NCBI GenBank assembly: GCA_009733775.1
Contig: WOGZ01000002.1
Location: 310,001 to 374,000, forward strand
Length of the DNA stretch: 64,000 bases
Reading direction: 5' to 3'
Origin: Alectoria sarmentosa
Taxonomy: Eukaryota; Ascomycota; Lecanoromycetes; Lecanorales; Parmeliaceae
In this document: positions 1 through 11,799 of the stretch, piece by piece
Position numbering within the stretch: the stretch's first letter is position 1
Layout: every line of letters begins with the position of its first letter
Notes under the pieces: model-generated
Databases searched by the model: none
The model's input: only the letters and a program-made list of their open reading frames with translations
Told to the model about the DNA's origin: nothing
Translations under genes and position numbers: made by a program

Positions 1-1184
1 AGATCTGCAGATGGCATCTCGAGTATGCGACAGTGAAGTCCCAGGCTCCGGAGAATTTCTTTCTGAATCGCGAGCATGGAGAGGAAAGCTTCGTCTTCGC
101 CTCCTGGTATCGTCCAAGCGAACATTTCCACTTTCGTGAACTCGTGAACGCGATACAATCCTTTTGTCTCCACACCCCTGGCGCCTGCTTCCGCTCTGTA
201 ACATCGACTGGGCCCAACCACCCGAATTGGCAAATCCGCCTGGTCAATGATCGCATTCGCCTTCATTCCAGCGAGAGGTATCTCCGCCGTCCCTGCGAGA
301 GTGTGTGTTGGCTTGCCCTTTTCTCGATCTCTTTCAGTCTGCTGTATGCCGTAGACTTGCTGCTCCCCACTCTGATCACGAGGCCGGAATCCGCAGGCTG
401 AGGCGATGTGAGTGTAGACCATGGACGGAGGAGTGACGACTGTGAAGCCATGCCGCATAGCCACCTTGAGGGCGTATTGGATGAGTGCTTGCTCGAGTAG
501 AGCTGCTTCGTTCTTGACATAGTACCATCCCCACCCGCTCGTTGTAGCCGCGCCAGCAAAGTCTAGCAGGTCGAATTCGGTGCCGATGTGTACTTGGTTT
601 CTCCAAGTTCGATCATGGGACGTAGATGGAGGGTTCGGGTGCTCGTTGATATAGTCCAAGACCTTGGGCTGATTGCCTCGGGGCGTTTCATCGTTCGTGA
701 GATTTGGTAGCTGGGCTGCTAGATCCTCGATCTCGTTGTTCAGTTGCCCCTCGAGAGCCTCAATGGCCGACAACCGCTTCTTCAAGTCCTGTGCCTCTTC
801 CAACAATTGTGTCTTCTGCTTGCCCGGTCCTTCTTGCCCCTCTTTCTCGATACCGCTGAAAGTTCGGGAATGAGACAGCTGCGTTCGGATGGCATTGCTC
901 TTCTCCCGCAGTACGCGCGTACTCTTTTGTGATTGGAGCCATTCATCGAAGAGCTTGACGATCTTGAAGGGAGTGTCGCTCTGGGCTTGGTAATTGCGCT
1001 CAAGGCAGTTCTGGGAGTAGAGTTCGGGATTCTGCCGGATGTGTTTAATGTTGATGGAGGGCTTGGGAGCGATTGAGGGTAGCGTCTCGCGGCATCTAGG
1101 ATAGCAGTGGGAGAACTGACGATTCACGTGGCCGTTAAAGAGCTTTCTCTTTGGCAAGAGAACTGGTAGCTCCCATTTTATCAT
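1..1184 (-). CDS. DIA4: mitochondrial seryl-tRNA synthetase, 3' end outside the window
   Basis: Charges mitochondrial tRNA-Ser with serine; class II aminoacyl-tRNA synthetase acting in the mitochondrial matrix. The minus strand is one open frame from ATG 1184 to the left edge, about 394 codons, so the C-terminus (motif 3) lies outside. The first ~45 residues are basic and hydrophobic like a presequence. Then comes the SerRS start motif IKHIRQNPELY, a long Gln/Glu-rich helical hairpin (tRNA-binding arm, ~residues 80-150), and the catalytic core with GTEFDLLDF, TPPSMVY, AGTAEIPLAGM and motif-2-like RVVGPSRCYRAEAGARG. ETKGLYRVHEFTKVEMF follows. No intron is seen. The gene is divergent from the UBE2O-like gene, with 508 bp between the starts. 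The presequence favours the organellar enzyme over the cytosolic one; that is an inference. Confidence 0.93.
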   Translation of the reverse strand, partial: MIKWELPVLLPKRKLFNGHVNRQFSHCYPRCRETLPSIAPKPSINIKHIRQNPELYSQNCLERNYQAQSDTPFKIVKLFDEWLQSQKSTRVLREKSNAIRTQLSHSRTFSGIEKEGQEGPGKQKTQLLEEAQDLKKRLSAIEALEGQLNNEIEDLAAQLPNLTNDETPRGNQPKVLDYINEHPNPPSTSHDRTWRNQVHIGTEFDLLDFAGAATTSGWGWYYVKNEAALLEQALIQYALKVAMRHGFTVVTPPSMVYTHIASACGFRPRDQSGEQQVYGIQQTERDREKGKPTHTLAGTAEIPLAGMKANAIIDQADLPIRVVGPSRCYRAEAGARGVETKGLYRVHEFTKVEMFAWTIPGGEDEAFLSMLAIQKEILRSLGLHCRILEMPSAD

Positions 1185-1692
1185 GGTAGTAAACTGCAGC
1201 TCAAAGAATCAATCCGCTGTATCGGAGGAATTTCCGCTGCTCGTCTTACACATACACGCAACGATTTGTAGACATCTCTATAGTGAGCATGTTCGAAGAA
1301 ATGAACTCGATTGGGGTCTAGTTGTATTCATCGAAGAAATCATATTCGCCCGCAAAGACAGTGATTTCTCGAGACGATACATTTGGCTGGCTGGGCCAAT
1401 TTCTGGTGATTGCATTCCGAGGTAATTGCGAGTACGGCAGGCGTTAAGAGTGATTGCGCAGGCGACATATACTCTTCCGCCTCAATCCTCAATCTTCGAC
1501 CGCTCCTGCCGCGGAGACAGGGAGCGAGGGAGCTTACCTTGCTCTGCTGACATACCACTTCTCTAAAATTCTCTCACATTGTTTCGAAACTTTCGATTCA
1601 GTCATCCAAATATGCTAGCCGACTGCAGGCCTCTCAGATGAGAAGTTCGTGGGCAAATCACCACACTCGATATCTGTCCTGCATAGGGAACG
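1185..1692. other. divergent intergenic region, DIA4 / UBE2O-like
   Basis: Gene-free 508 bp between two divergent starts. It must hold both promoters. No clear TATA box, repeat or RNA gene was recognised. Confidence 0.5.
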
Positions 1693-4600
1693 ATGTCAAA
1701 ATTCTTCTTTGAAGACACATGTATCTTCAAGGCTGATCTAGCTCTTTTTGGCACAATCGAGCGCACATGGAGCGATGTTGACTCCTCATCTGAAGGCTTA
1801 CTTGATTGTTACATACATAAGGATCTGCCTTTGAAGGTTCGAAAAGCTTGGTTCGATGACGAGAAGCTTACTCCTGGCTACGTGGTCATTGCTTTCAGGC
1901 AGGACTATGATGGCTACTGTCTCGTCTCTGAAAGCTCTCTTCAGCTAATAGACCGGTCTCTGGCTACTGGAGACGTTGTCAAGAAGAGGCTTTCAGACAC
2001 CCAGAGTGGAACGGTGATAAGTAGGGGCCAAATCTGCTCTTTGCAACCCCTATGCAGTGAAGCCGATTTTTCGAGGCAGCATCATTCTCCAGTCCAAGGT
2101 CACACGCCGTCTCATGGACCTCATGCTCCAAAGCGTGCTAGGAAAAAGGCCACGACCCCTAGTCCTAAGCTTGTCTATGGATTTCCAGTGCCTACCAGCT
2201 CTGAACGCAATGGACCCGATCCATTGAATACTGCAGTTCCACCCCTTCTTCAAGTCCCTGGTTCGGAGCTGAAGTTTTGGAATACCTATCGTGAAGAGGA
2301 TAAAGTCATCTACAAAGGGTGGATTGGGAAAGTGAGATCTGTTTATGACGAAGTCACGATTCGTCTCGCTAATGGCAGCGTGGTTGTTGTTGAGGACGCA
2401 GAGGAGCTTGAAGAACCTTACTGGATCCCTGGTACTCCTTCTTATGAGCTTGCCCAGCGCCTAGATCGAGCGGGTTACTACCAATACAATCCGGCGAAAC
2501 ACACCCCGGGCATCGGCAAACCCAGATCGCACCCTGCCGAACCTTGCTATCCTGGTCAACATGTCCAAACAAAGAAAGGTAATTTACGTTGCGGAAGATG
2601 GAAGTTTGGGGCTTATGACCCAACTGTTACACCCAGGGGGACAGTGGTTGATGTTCGGAACGTACAAATTGAGGTCCGTTGGCTTCATCCAAATTCATCC
2701 CCAGAGACTGCAATGCTTCCGCCGTCAACGCTACTTGATACTGAAGAGCTTGAAACCGGAAAAATCATTGTTTATGATCGGAGCAAGTTACCTAAACAGC
2801 TAGCCGCAAGTACACTTGCCAATGCCTCTTACAACCCAGATATCGGCTTTGGCTATCAAGTGAGGTTCAAGGATCCTACCGGTGCTGCAGTCAAATATGG
2901 GCCTGCCATTGAGGGCGTCACTCATTCCAGCTCAACGCCCATCTTTGATCGAATACCTCGTGCTGCCACCCAAGGATTTGATATGAATGTGCTTCAGATT
3001 GTCAAAACGTCTACCAAGGTCATGGTTCGTTGGCAGGACTGTTCTATCACCGAAGAGGACTCAATTCAGCTCTTCACTTACTTGAACACTGATGAAAATG
3101 ATGTGTGGCCCGGCGAGAAGGTCTCGTTTATCCTTGACGAGAAGAAGCTGGGGGACGAGGTCCCAATTATTCGTCTTCACAAGGTGGGGGTGGTGCAGTC
3201 TGTCGATGCTCGAGAGCGAACCGCTCGTGTCAGATGGTTCGAGGGTACCGAAATCGAAGTTGACGAAGAGAAAGCCGCTCAGTACTCAGCATCAAAGTAT
3301 GGCAATTTGCAACAAGAGGTTGCAGAGATTCCTCTTTATGACATCGCTGCCCACGCGGCTCTGGCCATCAATCGAGGCGATCTTGTTATGATTGCTCCAG
3401 AGCAGGCCCTGTCACCGGCACACATTGATGGTGGAGAAGACCTGAGAACTTCTCTATCCATTGATCCTGATGGGGATGTTGACATGTCGTACGCACATTC
3501 TGCTTCGCTCGCCCATTCAAGAGTCCCTCAGCCATCAGCACCGTTCAATCCCGGATTCTTGACTGCCCCTTTTCAGAGGACTCGACTGCTCTTGGGTCTG
3601 GCAGGCGGTGAGCCTGGCTCGACACCGCGAGAAAAGTCTCTTTCGGAAGGTATTGAATGGGTCGGTGAGGTAGTTGATCTCTGTCTTGACGGAGAGGTTT
3701 TGATTCGGCTCGGAGCCGCTTCCGAAGTCCGTGATGTCAGAGTACCTGTGGAACGAGTGATGGTAGTAATTCCTGCGGACTCGGGTAGCTCGCAATCTAG
3801 CGACGACGAAGATGACGGAGAATCGTATTTCAGCGATGCTATGTCCGTGAGCAATGAGGAGACAGACCGTGAAACAGATAAAGAATCAGTCGAGACTATT
3901 GACGTTTCTGTGGAGTACGAAGGCGGAGAGAATATGAATGACGAAGATGACGAGGGGATGTGGGCCACCGATGAAGAGAGCGTCGGAGGCTTGGACACCC
4001 AGAAGTCCATTGACCAAGTAGATCAGCATTTGGACCCCGTGAATGATGATGTTGTCCAGCTCGATGGCGGAATGGCATTGGAGCTGCCAAACGTAAGCTC
4101 TAGTGATGACACGTCGATGTCCTTTTCCAGCTATCCCTCGATGCCACCTCGCTTCTCCGTGCTCGAAGCTGGGGCACCCGCGGATCATCATTTCTTCGGT
4201 TCGAGTCGGCCATTGACCGCCGAACTTATGAGGCGCGTCATAAAAGAACACAAGATTATGGAATCCTCTCTACCAGATGGCATTTTCGTGAGGACCTGGG
4301 AGTCCCGACTCGATCTCCTGCGTGTACTGATAGTTGGACCTTTCGATACGCCTTATGAGTTTGCTCCTTTCATCGTGGACCTTCACTTCGGTTCATCATT
4401 TCCTACGTCCTCACCGGATGCTTTCTTCCACTCTTGGACTGGTGGCTCCGGGCGCATCAATCCAAATCTCTATGAAGACGGCAAGATCTGTTTAAGTCTG
4501 CTGGGTACTTGGGATGCCGATGAGCGGAACGAGGAGTGGTCTTCCAACAGATCGACCGTTTTACAAATACTTGTGAGCTTGATGGGGCTGGTTCTGGTGA

Positions 4601-5196
4601 AAGAACCATATTACAGTAAGTAGTTCCCTGTAATCCCTTCTCCGCCCCCAGTCTAATGATGACTTGAGTGCATTTGGCTCGAGTACGATAGGGCGGCTCT
4701 TGCTGCCCGTCGTCGATGATGTAAAATCTCAGCTACCTTTTTAAATTTTGTCTGAACAATTATCGAGACCCTCTGTGTGTATCTGCCATTACCAAAGCGT
4801 CGGTACTGACTCAACGTGGTAGATGAGGCAGGCTTCGACGTATTGATCGGCTCTGCGGATTCCCAAGTACCCTCCGCACTGTACAGCGAAAAGGTCTACG
4901 TCATGTCCAAAGGCTTCATCAAGACCGCTTTGACAACTGCACCCCTCGGTCTGGCCGACGTCATTCAGTGGTTGTATCTTTCATCTCGGCCTGGTCCACA
5001 CCTCCTACGCCGCATCATTGACGATTCGAAGAAGTTATTGGCTAACACAATCACCAAGAGCGCAGTTGGTAGCGATTCCAGCGAGATGGACAAAGGGGAT
5101 GGTGCCCGGGCAAAACTCAGCACAGGGGCATCAATCTTACTACTAAGAAACGTTGAATGGTTGGAGGACTTCATGACGCGAAATGATGAGGAATAG
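1693..5196 (+). CDS. UBE2O: UBE2O-like hybrid E2/E3 ubiquitin-conjugating enzyme
   Basis: Large ubiquitin-conjugating enzyme of the UBE2O/UBC24 type, combining E2 and ligase functions. Exons 1693..4615 and 4823..5196 give 1,098 aa. The donor gtaagt and an acceptor ending gtag restore the family motif EPYYNEAGF across the junction. The N-terminal ~680 residues contain repeated small beta domains with W and VRW motifs (for example KVMVRWQDC, ARVRWFEG). An acidic Ser/Asp/Glu-rich stretch spans ~residues 695-790. The UBC fold is at ~850-1030. The active-site cysteine is expected at residue 933 in GKICLSLLGTW, followed by the usual W and the E2 tail. In other eukaryotes UBE2O clears orphan ribosomal and other proteins; that role is family knowledge, not shown here. 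Confidence 0.93.
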
Positions 5197-6306
5197 TTAG
5201 CATGCACGTTAGGATGGTCTGATGACAAAAGATACCCTTGTGGAATGTAGCCGGCGTCGAAGCATCTGCGGACTATATAGTTATAGACTCTGAATGGTTC
5301 AATTCCTCAACAATCCCCCTTTCGTATTGATCTCTGCCGCTGTGACCGGAAATGTGTCTATTATGGGGTTAAAAGCCCGAAGGGAATGAGAATCTTCGGA
5401 GGAGAAGCCTGTAGATTGCTGGCTCTGAACACCCTCCGCTCGAGCAAATATATAACCAATAGGTATCCGCAGCGAACTATGCTGGCACGGTATTGGTGAT
5501 TGGAAAAGCAAGAACGAGGTCAGGTCGAGAGGGAATGCTATCCCATTTCTGTCGGCGGGATTGGGCTGCAGATGAGTGCTAACGAAACCTCGTTATCGAT
5601 CCCCCGTATACTCTTCTCCCGTTCTTCTCCCTTCTTTCCGCGTTCATCTATTTGTAGCTTCTGGTGAGTTGGGGTTTTGAGTCGAGCTTGGGTGCTATTC
5701 TGGATGTGCTTGCGCGGTTTGTGTTGTATGTATGGGAAAGGGGGGATGCGGAGCTGTGAAGGTGAGGGTGAAGGCGGAGGCGGAGGCGGAGATGGAGGGA
5801 GAGGGGGAGGCTGAGGAATGGAAAGTCTTTGGGGAGGGTTCTTGAGGCTGTGAGGGTTTGGAGCTTGCTTTGGTTGATTGATTGTCTTGGATTTACGGGA
5901 TGGTGCCAATGGCGATTTTTGTGTGCTTACGAAAAAGATCAGACAAGAACCTCGGGTATCATTCAATTGTGGAATCGATTGTTTTGAGTCCGGCGCGGAC
6001 ATTCGAGTTCGAAACGATCTCCCTCCTGGGTTTTCCCCGGAGCTTATGTCTCTTGGAAAGGGATCGACGTCTCGAGCCTGCTGAAACAGCTATGAGGTTG
6101 ACGATCCTCCCAACAACCCTAGGGATATTTGACGGTGACCAAAATTGACCCAGTCGAGCTCAAAGACCTTTGCCGCAATCCCAACAACTTTCGATGGAGT
6201 CACAGTAGAATTGACCATGGAGTTGGAACATTCGCCCTGGCTGCGGCGACTATTCACCGCAGTCATCGCCAGATTTGCCACGCAGCTGCGTAATTTCACT
6301 GGAAGT
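5197..6306. other. intergenic, purine/pyrimidine-biased
   Basis: Gene-free 1.1 kb between the UBE2O-like gene and the convergent GTPase. A G-rich (CT-rich on the other strand) low-complexity tract lies at about 5740-5840. It opens a proline-rich spurious frame on the minus strand. Nothing else is recognised. Confidence 0.5.
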
Positions 6307-7007
6307 TCACATCACGGCACATCCACCGTTGGACAGTCCTCCGGCTTCGGTAGTGGTTTTGGCCGCGGTCCTCGCAATGTCTTCGATCACTTCGTTCATG
6401 AGCTCGCCTGTCGCAGCCGAACATTCGGCGTAGCGATCACAGCGGAGATCTTGAGCCACTTTGAGCCCCTGCGAGGAACTCAGATGTCAGGTTCAGCCAT
6501 CCCTGCCCATGTACCATACCCCGGACAACTGACCTCCTGCGGGTAAATCACGCCCTCCTTCTCCACTCGCAGATCTCGCTTCAAACCCAGCAGCATGATG
6601 GGGATGCCATCCCTATCTTTCATGTACGACTCCACCATCCGCCTGAACCACACATGCTGCACATTCATCAAGCTCCTCCTGTCATTGATGTCGTAGCATA
6701 ATATCACGAAGTCTGGGTTTAAGAGCGTGTAGTGCTCCGGGGACGCCGTGTCGGAGAACTCGAAGCGGTAGGATCGATTGTACATGCGTATGTCCCAAAC
6801 AAAGGGCTGGTCCAGGTCGCGGAGGAGGGGCAGGGACGCGGTCTGCTGGCGCATGGAGTTGGCGCCATGGCTCAGTTTTCTGGCGTCAATGCTTTAGCGT
6901 TGGAACATGGCGAATGTATGGAGGGAAGTTCTTTACGAGAGAAAGGTGGATTTGCCGCAGTCGGGATCGCCGAGGAGGAGGATCGTGACTGTGGGTGGAC
7001 TGTCCAT
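6307..7007 (-). CDS. atypical Rho-type small GTPase
   Basis: Small Ras-superfamily GTPase of 189 aa, three exons: 6937..7007, 6534..6870, 6307..6468 (introns 66 and 65 bp, all gt-ag). ATG 7007 is the only in-frame start after an upstream stop. The P-loop is GDPDCGKS (residues ~13-20), G3 is DTASPE instead of DTAGQE, G4 is LKRD, and G5 is ECSA. The protein ends in CAVM, a CaaX prenylation box, so membrane anchoring is likely. The segment DRRSLMNVQHVWF matches Rho-family helix 3. The usual switch I threonine within VPTVF is not visible; PLLRDLDQPF occupies that place. A signalling or polarity role is likely, but effector use and GTPase activity are uncertain. Confidence 0.85.
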
Positions 7008-7398
7008 GAACAGTTGCCCGTTGGTCTTTGGTCATTTTGAGGCATGGATTACGCAAATCGAATCCCAAGCTAATAACTAGTAGGCTTACCTATTTTCCTT
7101 TAGCGCTGTAGGTAGCCGATGAACTGAAAATAGCGCTAGTTCTTAGCTTTACGTTACTTTACGGATCTGTATGCGTCCGTGGAAAGAGAGTCTATCGCTT
7201 TTGCACACCATGGCCTCAAATTTCTATCCACTCTTCTTTATGCATTGCTCAGTAACACTTAAAGGCGTATTGCAGTCATTCATTTTAGACTCGTGACAGG
7301 GCTCAGCAGCAGCAACTGTAGATATAGTCTGCTGAGATCTTCAAGCACCTAGTGTGATAGGTGAGAAAGTGGACATTCCTGGCCTCGCGCTGCATAAT

Positions 7399-7827
7399 TC
7401 AGTGATCCAAATCCTGTGTTTCCAGGTCGTCTGGAAAGGTATCGACTGACGGCTTAGTAGGTCGCGAGCGTCTATCGTCAGAACCTTTTCTCCTCTTGAC
7501 TCCGGTCTTGCCATCGCTCATGCCCTTGTCACGACCCATGCTGCTACCATGTGACATCAACTTCTTCATTCTATTACTGGTAAGTAAGATCCAATAGAGT
7601 GGCAAAGACGCAACCATGACGGCGATGGTGACTTGGAGACTAGACCACAGCGCAATGCTGGACAAGGTGCCCGATTGAAGGGACTCGACCGTGCGAAGGA
7701 TGTCAAAGATGGCAACTGCAAAGCCAAATGAGAAGATTTCGCCCAGAACCGCCTTGTGTGGGTTGCGCAATTGTAGACCCCAGATCATGAAGAGAGGCAC
7801 TTCGATGGCTACAGAGGTCAGGCGCAT
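7399..7827 (-). pseudogene. fragment of a rhodopsin/SAT4-like fungal membrane protein
   Basis: The 142-codon frame resembles the last third of fungal SAT4/rhodopsin-like seven-helix proteins. It shows a helix with VPLFMIWGLQLRNPHK, then GEIFSFGFAVAIFDILRTV, then a helix with ALWSSLQVTIAVMVASLP, and a basic Ser/Lys-rich tail. An acceptor-like ttag directly precedes the first ATG, so this may be a 3' exon. Upstream, to about 8091, is another short open frame that does not look like the missing first helices. No complete gene can be assembled before the next promoter. A truncated gene is the best reading; an intact gene with unrecognised upstream exons is the alternative. Confidence 0.45.
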
Positions 7828-8091
7828 CTAACGAAGTCTGACGCAGCGTTCAGAGCACACCAGTATTCGTAGGTAGCCCTGATGCTGTACGTTGCCTGAG
7901 ATAAGGAGCGGTTTTCCGAAAGTCAATGATATCGGACAGTCCAAGAGCTCAGAGGGCCAGCTGCGTACCAAAGTCATGCTGGTCATTCGCGGATTCGCAA
8001 TCGTAAAGGTGCTGCTAATGCCCACTAAATCCATAGAAATGGGTGATGCCTCGAAAAGGAGAGAATAGAAGATTTTAAATGTAGCTTTCAC

Positions 8092-8560
8092 CGTTCACAG
8101 CACCATGAAAATAAACATGTCATGATTATAAAGACACGCGCTCCGCATCGAAGCAGAATGGGAGTTGATTGTGGAATTGGTGCGAGCTAGGTATTCAGCT
8201 TCTCCAACTTCGCCAACAAATTCAAACTCGATGCCCGAGGGAACAAAAGTCGATGCTGGATGAAGATGAAGCTTTCGGCATATCGAGTATAGTAAGCGCT
8301 GAGGAGTCGAAGAAGGATCAATCAGACTCTCAGTATGGCGTAGGATTCAGCTGAAACCAAGGCCCTGAAGTCCCGCTCTGGCGCCAATATTTGACGCCGA
8401 GCTGCCACGGTGCTTGATTCGTTGATTAAGCGAGCTCCGAATGAGTCTAGCGTTGGCTGTATACCTACTTAGGTAGGTAGGGCCTGAAACGCTAGCAGCT
8501 CGTCCTCATCGTCTCACCACCTTGTCCCTATACGGTCTTGTCTTGCTCAGATGATCAAAC
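8092..8560. other. upstream region of the MFS gene
   Basis: 469 bp without a gene. It contains a short palindromic tacctac/gtaggta cluster near 8463-8480. Presumed promoter of the MFS transporter that follows. Confidence 0.4.
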
Positions 8561-10450
8561 ATGCTCGACAAAACCTCATCAGGTACAACAGAACGCTCTC
8601 CCCTTCTTGGCAATCCTCTAGAGCAAGCCGCACGTGCCGCACCCGAGAGCGATGGCTCGGCTCAGAACGGATCAGCGAACGATGTCGAATCGAACCAGCA
8701 AACAGAGGATACCGAAGACCCAGAGGTCGCGCAAGGGAGGAAGAAGGTCAAGTCCTTCTTGCCCATCCTCGGCGTTGGCATCTTCCTCGCCTTCCTGGAC
8801 CAGTCCGTCGTCGCGGCCATCAACGGGGAAATCGGCAGTGATTTGCACGCGCTCCGAAATGTCTCCTGGATCGCGACCGCCTATTTCCTCACCATGACGG
8901 CTTCCCAGCCTCTGTATGGCAAACTTAGCGATGTCTTTGGCCGCAAGGCATGTCTCCTGTTCGCCTACGCCATGTTTGGGGTTGGAAGCCTTGGCTGCGG
9001 CCTCACGAGGAGTATGCAAGGTTTGATCGCTGCCAGGGTGGGTCAAAATGTCAATCTTTGCTACGGTAATGGTGCTGAAAGTGTTAGGCGATTCAAGGGA
9101 TTGGGGGAGGGGGCATGTTGATCATTGTCACTGTTCTTCTCTCCGACTTCATCCCGCTGAGGGAACGAGGCACCTATCAAGGTTACCTAAATCTAATAGG
9201 AGCGATCGGCTCAACCTCTGGTGGCCCTGTTGGTCTGTTACTAGTCCAAGGTCATCATCTCGAGACCGTAGGCTGACATGTAAATCAAAGGAGGGCTGTT
9301 TGTACAAAGCGTTGGTTGGAGATGGTAAGCAGACTTTTTCTGCATGGAGATTTTGTACTTAGGCGGATGGTAGGGCCTTTCTTATCCAGGTGCTTCTGTG
9401 CCTGATTGCGACCGTCGCTGTTGGCTTATTGCTTCACCTTCCGAAACGGCAGTCTGAGACACCATGGAGGAAGCAGCTCCCTCGCATCGATATCCTTGGT
9501 GCTTTGCTCCTCATCCTGACCATCTTCGGCCTACTCTTCGGCCTTGATCGAGGCAGCAATGTCTCCTGGCATAGTCCCCTTACCATAGGATCCCTATGCG
9601 CCGCAGTGCCTTTGACAATCGCATTCCTAGCAGTCGAAACGCGCTTCGCTATCGAACCATTCACACCCGGTCACGTCATCTTCGACAAAGCTCTCTTTGC
9701 ATGCTATACCCAGAGCTTTTTTGGATACGCAGCTTTTACCGCACTGATATTCCATCTGCCCCTGTTCTTCCAGGTCAGCTTGCAAATGACGCCTGCGCAG
9801 GCTGGGGCCAGCCTCATCCCAGCCGCAATTTCCGCCGTCGTCGGAACGCTCCTCGGCGGAATAATCCTGAAGAAGACGGGCAAGTTTTATTGGCTCGCCG
9901 TCCTCGCGACCACAGCGGCTACGCTTGGATCCATACCCATCGCAGTGGCGCCTTCGCTTCAGAGCGGTGGTGCTCTCGCAAGCATCTACATTGGATCCAT
10001 CATCAGTTTCGTGCCGCAAGGTGTGACCGTGACCGCTTCTCTCATTGCAATCAGTAAGCCTTGCGACCGACAGTGTCCACAGCACTGCTAACAGACCCCC
10101 CCCCCCAAGTCTCCAACGTCTCAGCAGCAGATCAAGCCGTAGCCACCGCCTGCTCTTTCCTCTTCCGATCCCTCGGTGCCGCCGTCGGCGTCTCCTTGGT
10201 CGGCACCCTCATTCAAAATGTCTTACGCATGCGGCTTCGCGCCTCGCTCGAACCTCAAGAGGCCGATCGGATCATCGCAGGGATCGCGCAAAGCTTCGAA
10301 TTCATCACGCATCTTCCGCCTGCGCTTCGCGCCACCGTCCGAGATTGCTACAGTGCGGGCATCCAAGCCGGTTTCGCAATGTGCGTTGTCTTGCTTGCGG
10401 TCTCCACGTTGGGCGTCTTCTGGTGGCGGGAGAAAAGGCTTTCTGGGTGA
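8561..10450 (+). CDS. MFS transporter, Fnx1/VBA (DHA2) type
   Basis: Multi-helix proton antiporter of the DHA2 branch, 558 aa in five exons: 8561..9037, 9088..9232, 9291..9324, 9374..10053, 10110..10450 (introns 49-58 bp). All phases fit, and the splices restore the family motifs. N-terminal residues 1-60 are polar with ERSPLLG, a dileucine-like vacuolar sorting signal common in this group. Helix 1 carries FLAFLDQSVVAAI. The conserved loop 2-3 motif GKLSDVFGRK follows, then AIQGIGGGGM and motif GGPVGGLF...WRWAF, and later helices with PQGVTV. Vacuolar basic amino-acid export is known for the closest characterised relatives; drug or metabolite export is equally possible. A run of C precedes the last acceptor (10096-10106). 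Confidence 0.9.
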
Positions 10451-11799
10451 CTAGGTGCTATCTTGTTAGCTTGTATCCGCAATGTAAGATAATACAAGGG
10501 CTTACTCTAGCGAACAAAATTGAACATCTCTGTGATAGCTTGAGACATACTATGGCAGCAGGGAATCGCCGTGGTTTCTTCAACCAAACATTTCTGCGAG
10601 GCGAAGAGATACTCAAAGCAACCCTAACTCCCCAAACCATAAGACCAGTTCACGAACCGCTCCCTTCCCGTTGTGGCTCCATACAGTCTACGTTTTCTAG
10701 GCAAATGACGGGAAACATTGCTTTCCTTATCCTCTCGCCTGGAGTTCCCGAATTCCTTGGTTCCGAAGGCAAAGCAGTACACGCACCGAAAAGGTAGACA
10801 TAGTCCTTGCGGCTTCCGTCTCACCAGGGCCGTCTCAAATGTTGTTTCTGCGCCACATTGGCATGAAGTCTGCCTCTCCCAGACATCTCACCTTGGTATT
10901 GGGAACAATGACCAAGTGCGGATACTTTTCCATGACGGAAACAAATATTAGAGTCGAAGAGGACATGAACGATGATCTTTTTTGACTTACCTAGCATTGC
11001 TTCGTTGTATGCCATGTCTTGTGTCATCATGAGTGGACTGAACTCATAGGTCATGCCCTTTGATGACACGTACTCTGCTGAGTTTGAAGCTGTTCTAGTC
11101 GATGCTTCGCTTCTCAATCACCTGATCTCATTCGACAACTTCCGAGTTGGCTTATCGGCGTCGCGTAGCTCGGAGAATGGGATCATCTCTGCAATGAACG
11201 GCTTGATCGTCTGGGTCCACGCGTCTGATACCCTCGGTCTGAACATCGCGGTGGAAATTCGCTTTAGTGGGGGAAATCAGAGACCCAAGAGAGACGTATA
11301 TATAGAGAGAAGAGATAGAGAGAGAGAGAGAAATGGGGCGAGGGAGTGAGAGAGGGAAAGAGGGAAGGAGACAGGAAGGGAGTCAACCCGCAAAATGACG
11401 CCCCGCGAACGTCAAGCCTCCCTCGAGAATGATACTTAACAAAAACCAAACTATTTCCGGAGTATAATCTCATAATCTCCTTGATTACCGCTTGCAAATA
11501 CACACAGTCTTGCGCTTTCCTCGGCCTCGGAAAAGGAAAGGAAAAGGAAAAGGAAAAGGCAAAGGCAAAGGCAAAGACAAGTCTTCCCTGCACTGCCCTA
11601 TACGATCGATGTCCACAACAATCTCTTGAGTAGTGTGATACTTATAACATAATCGGAGATCAGCCGGTAAAGGTAATAGAAAGAAGGAATGATCCTCCGG
11701 AAACGGAAATGCGGACTCGCCAACCAGGCTGGATCCGCTTCCTTTGATCTCGAGTCCCCCTCCATCTTGCCCTATTGTCGACTGAGAAAGTCGCTCTAC
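10451..11799. other. gene-free stretch with low-complexity repeats
   Basis: 1.35 kb with no gene I can support. A (ga)n/purine-rich tract spans about 11295-11390. A ggaaaa/ggcaaa tandem repeat lies at about 11520-11580. A 98-codon minus-strand frame at 10821..11117 includes a gtaagt donor-like site, but no family is recognised and no convincing gene model results. Confidence 0.45.
11295..11390. repeat. GA-rich low-complexity tract
   Basis: Purine-only runs of ga, gaga and ggga dominate the plus strand. Simple-sequence repeat, not coding. Confidence 0.7.

Noticed and set aside
33..401. 122-codon plus-strand frame at the left edge
   Set aside because: Antisense shadow of the seryl-tRNA synthetase coding frame.
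5538..6002. 154-codon minus-strand frame rich in proline and serine
   Set aside because: It exists because of a CT/GA-biased tract; no fold, family or splice context supports it.
10821..11117. 98-codon minus-strand frame with a donor-like site
   Set aside because: No acceptor/exon chain or family could be found; left as intergenic.
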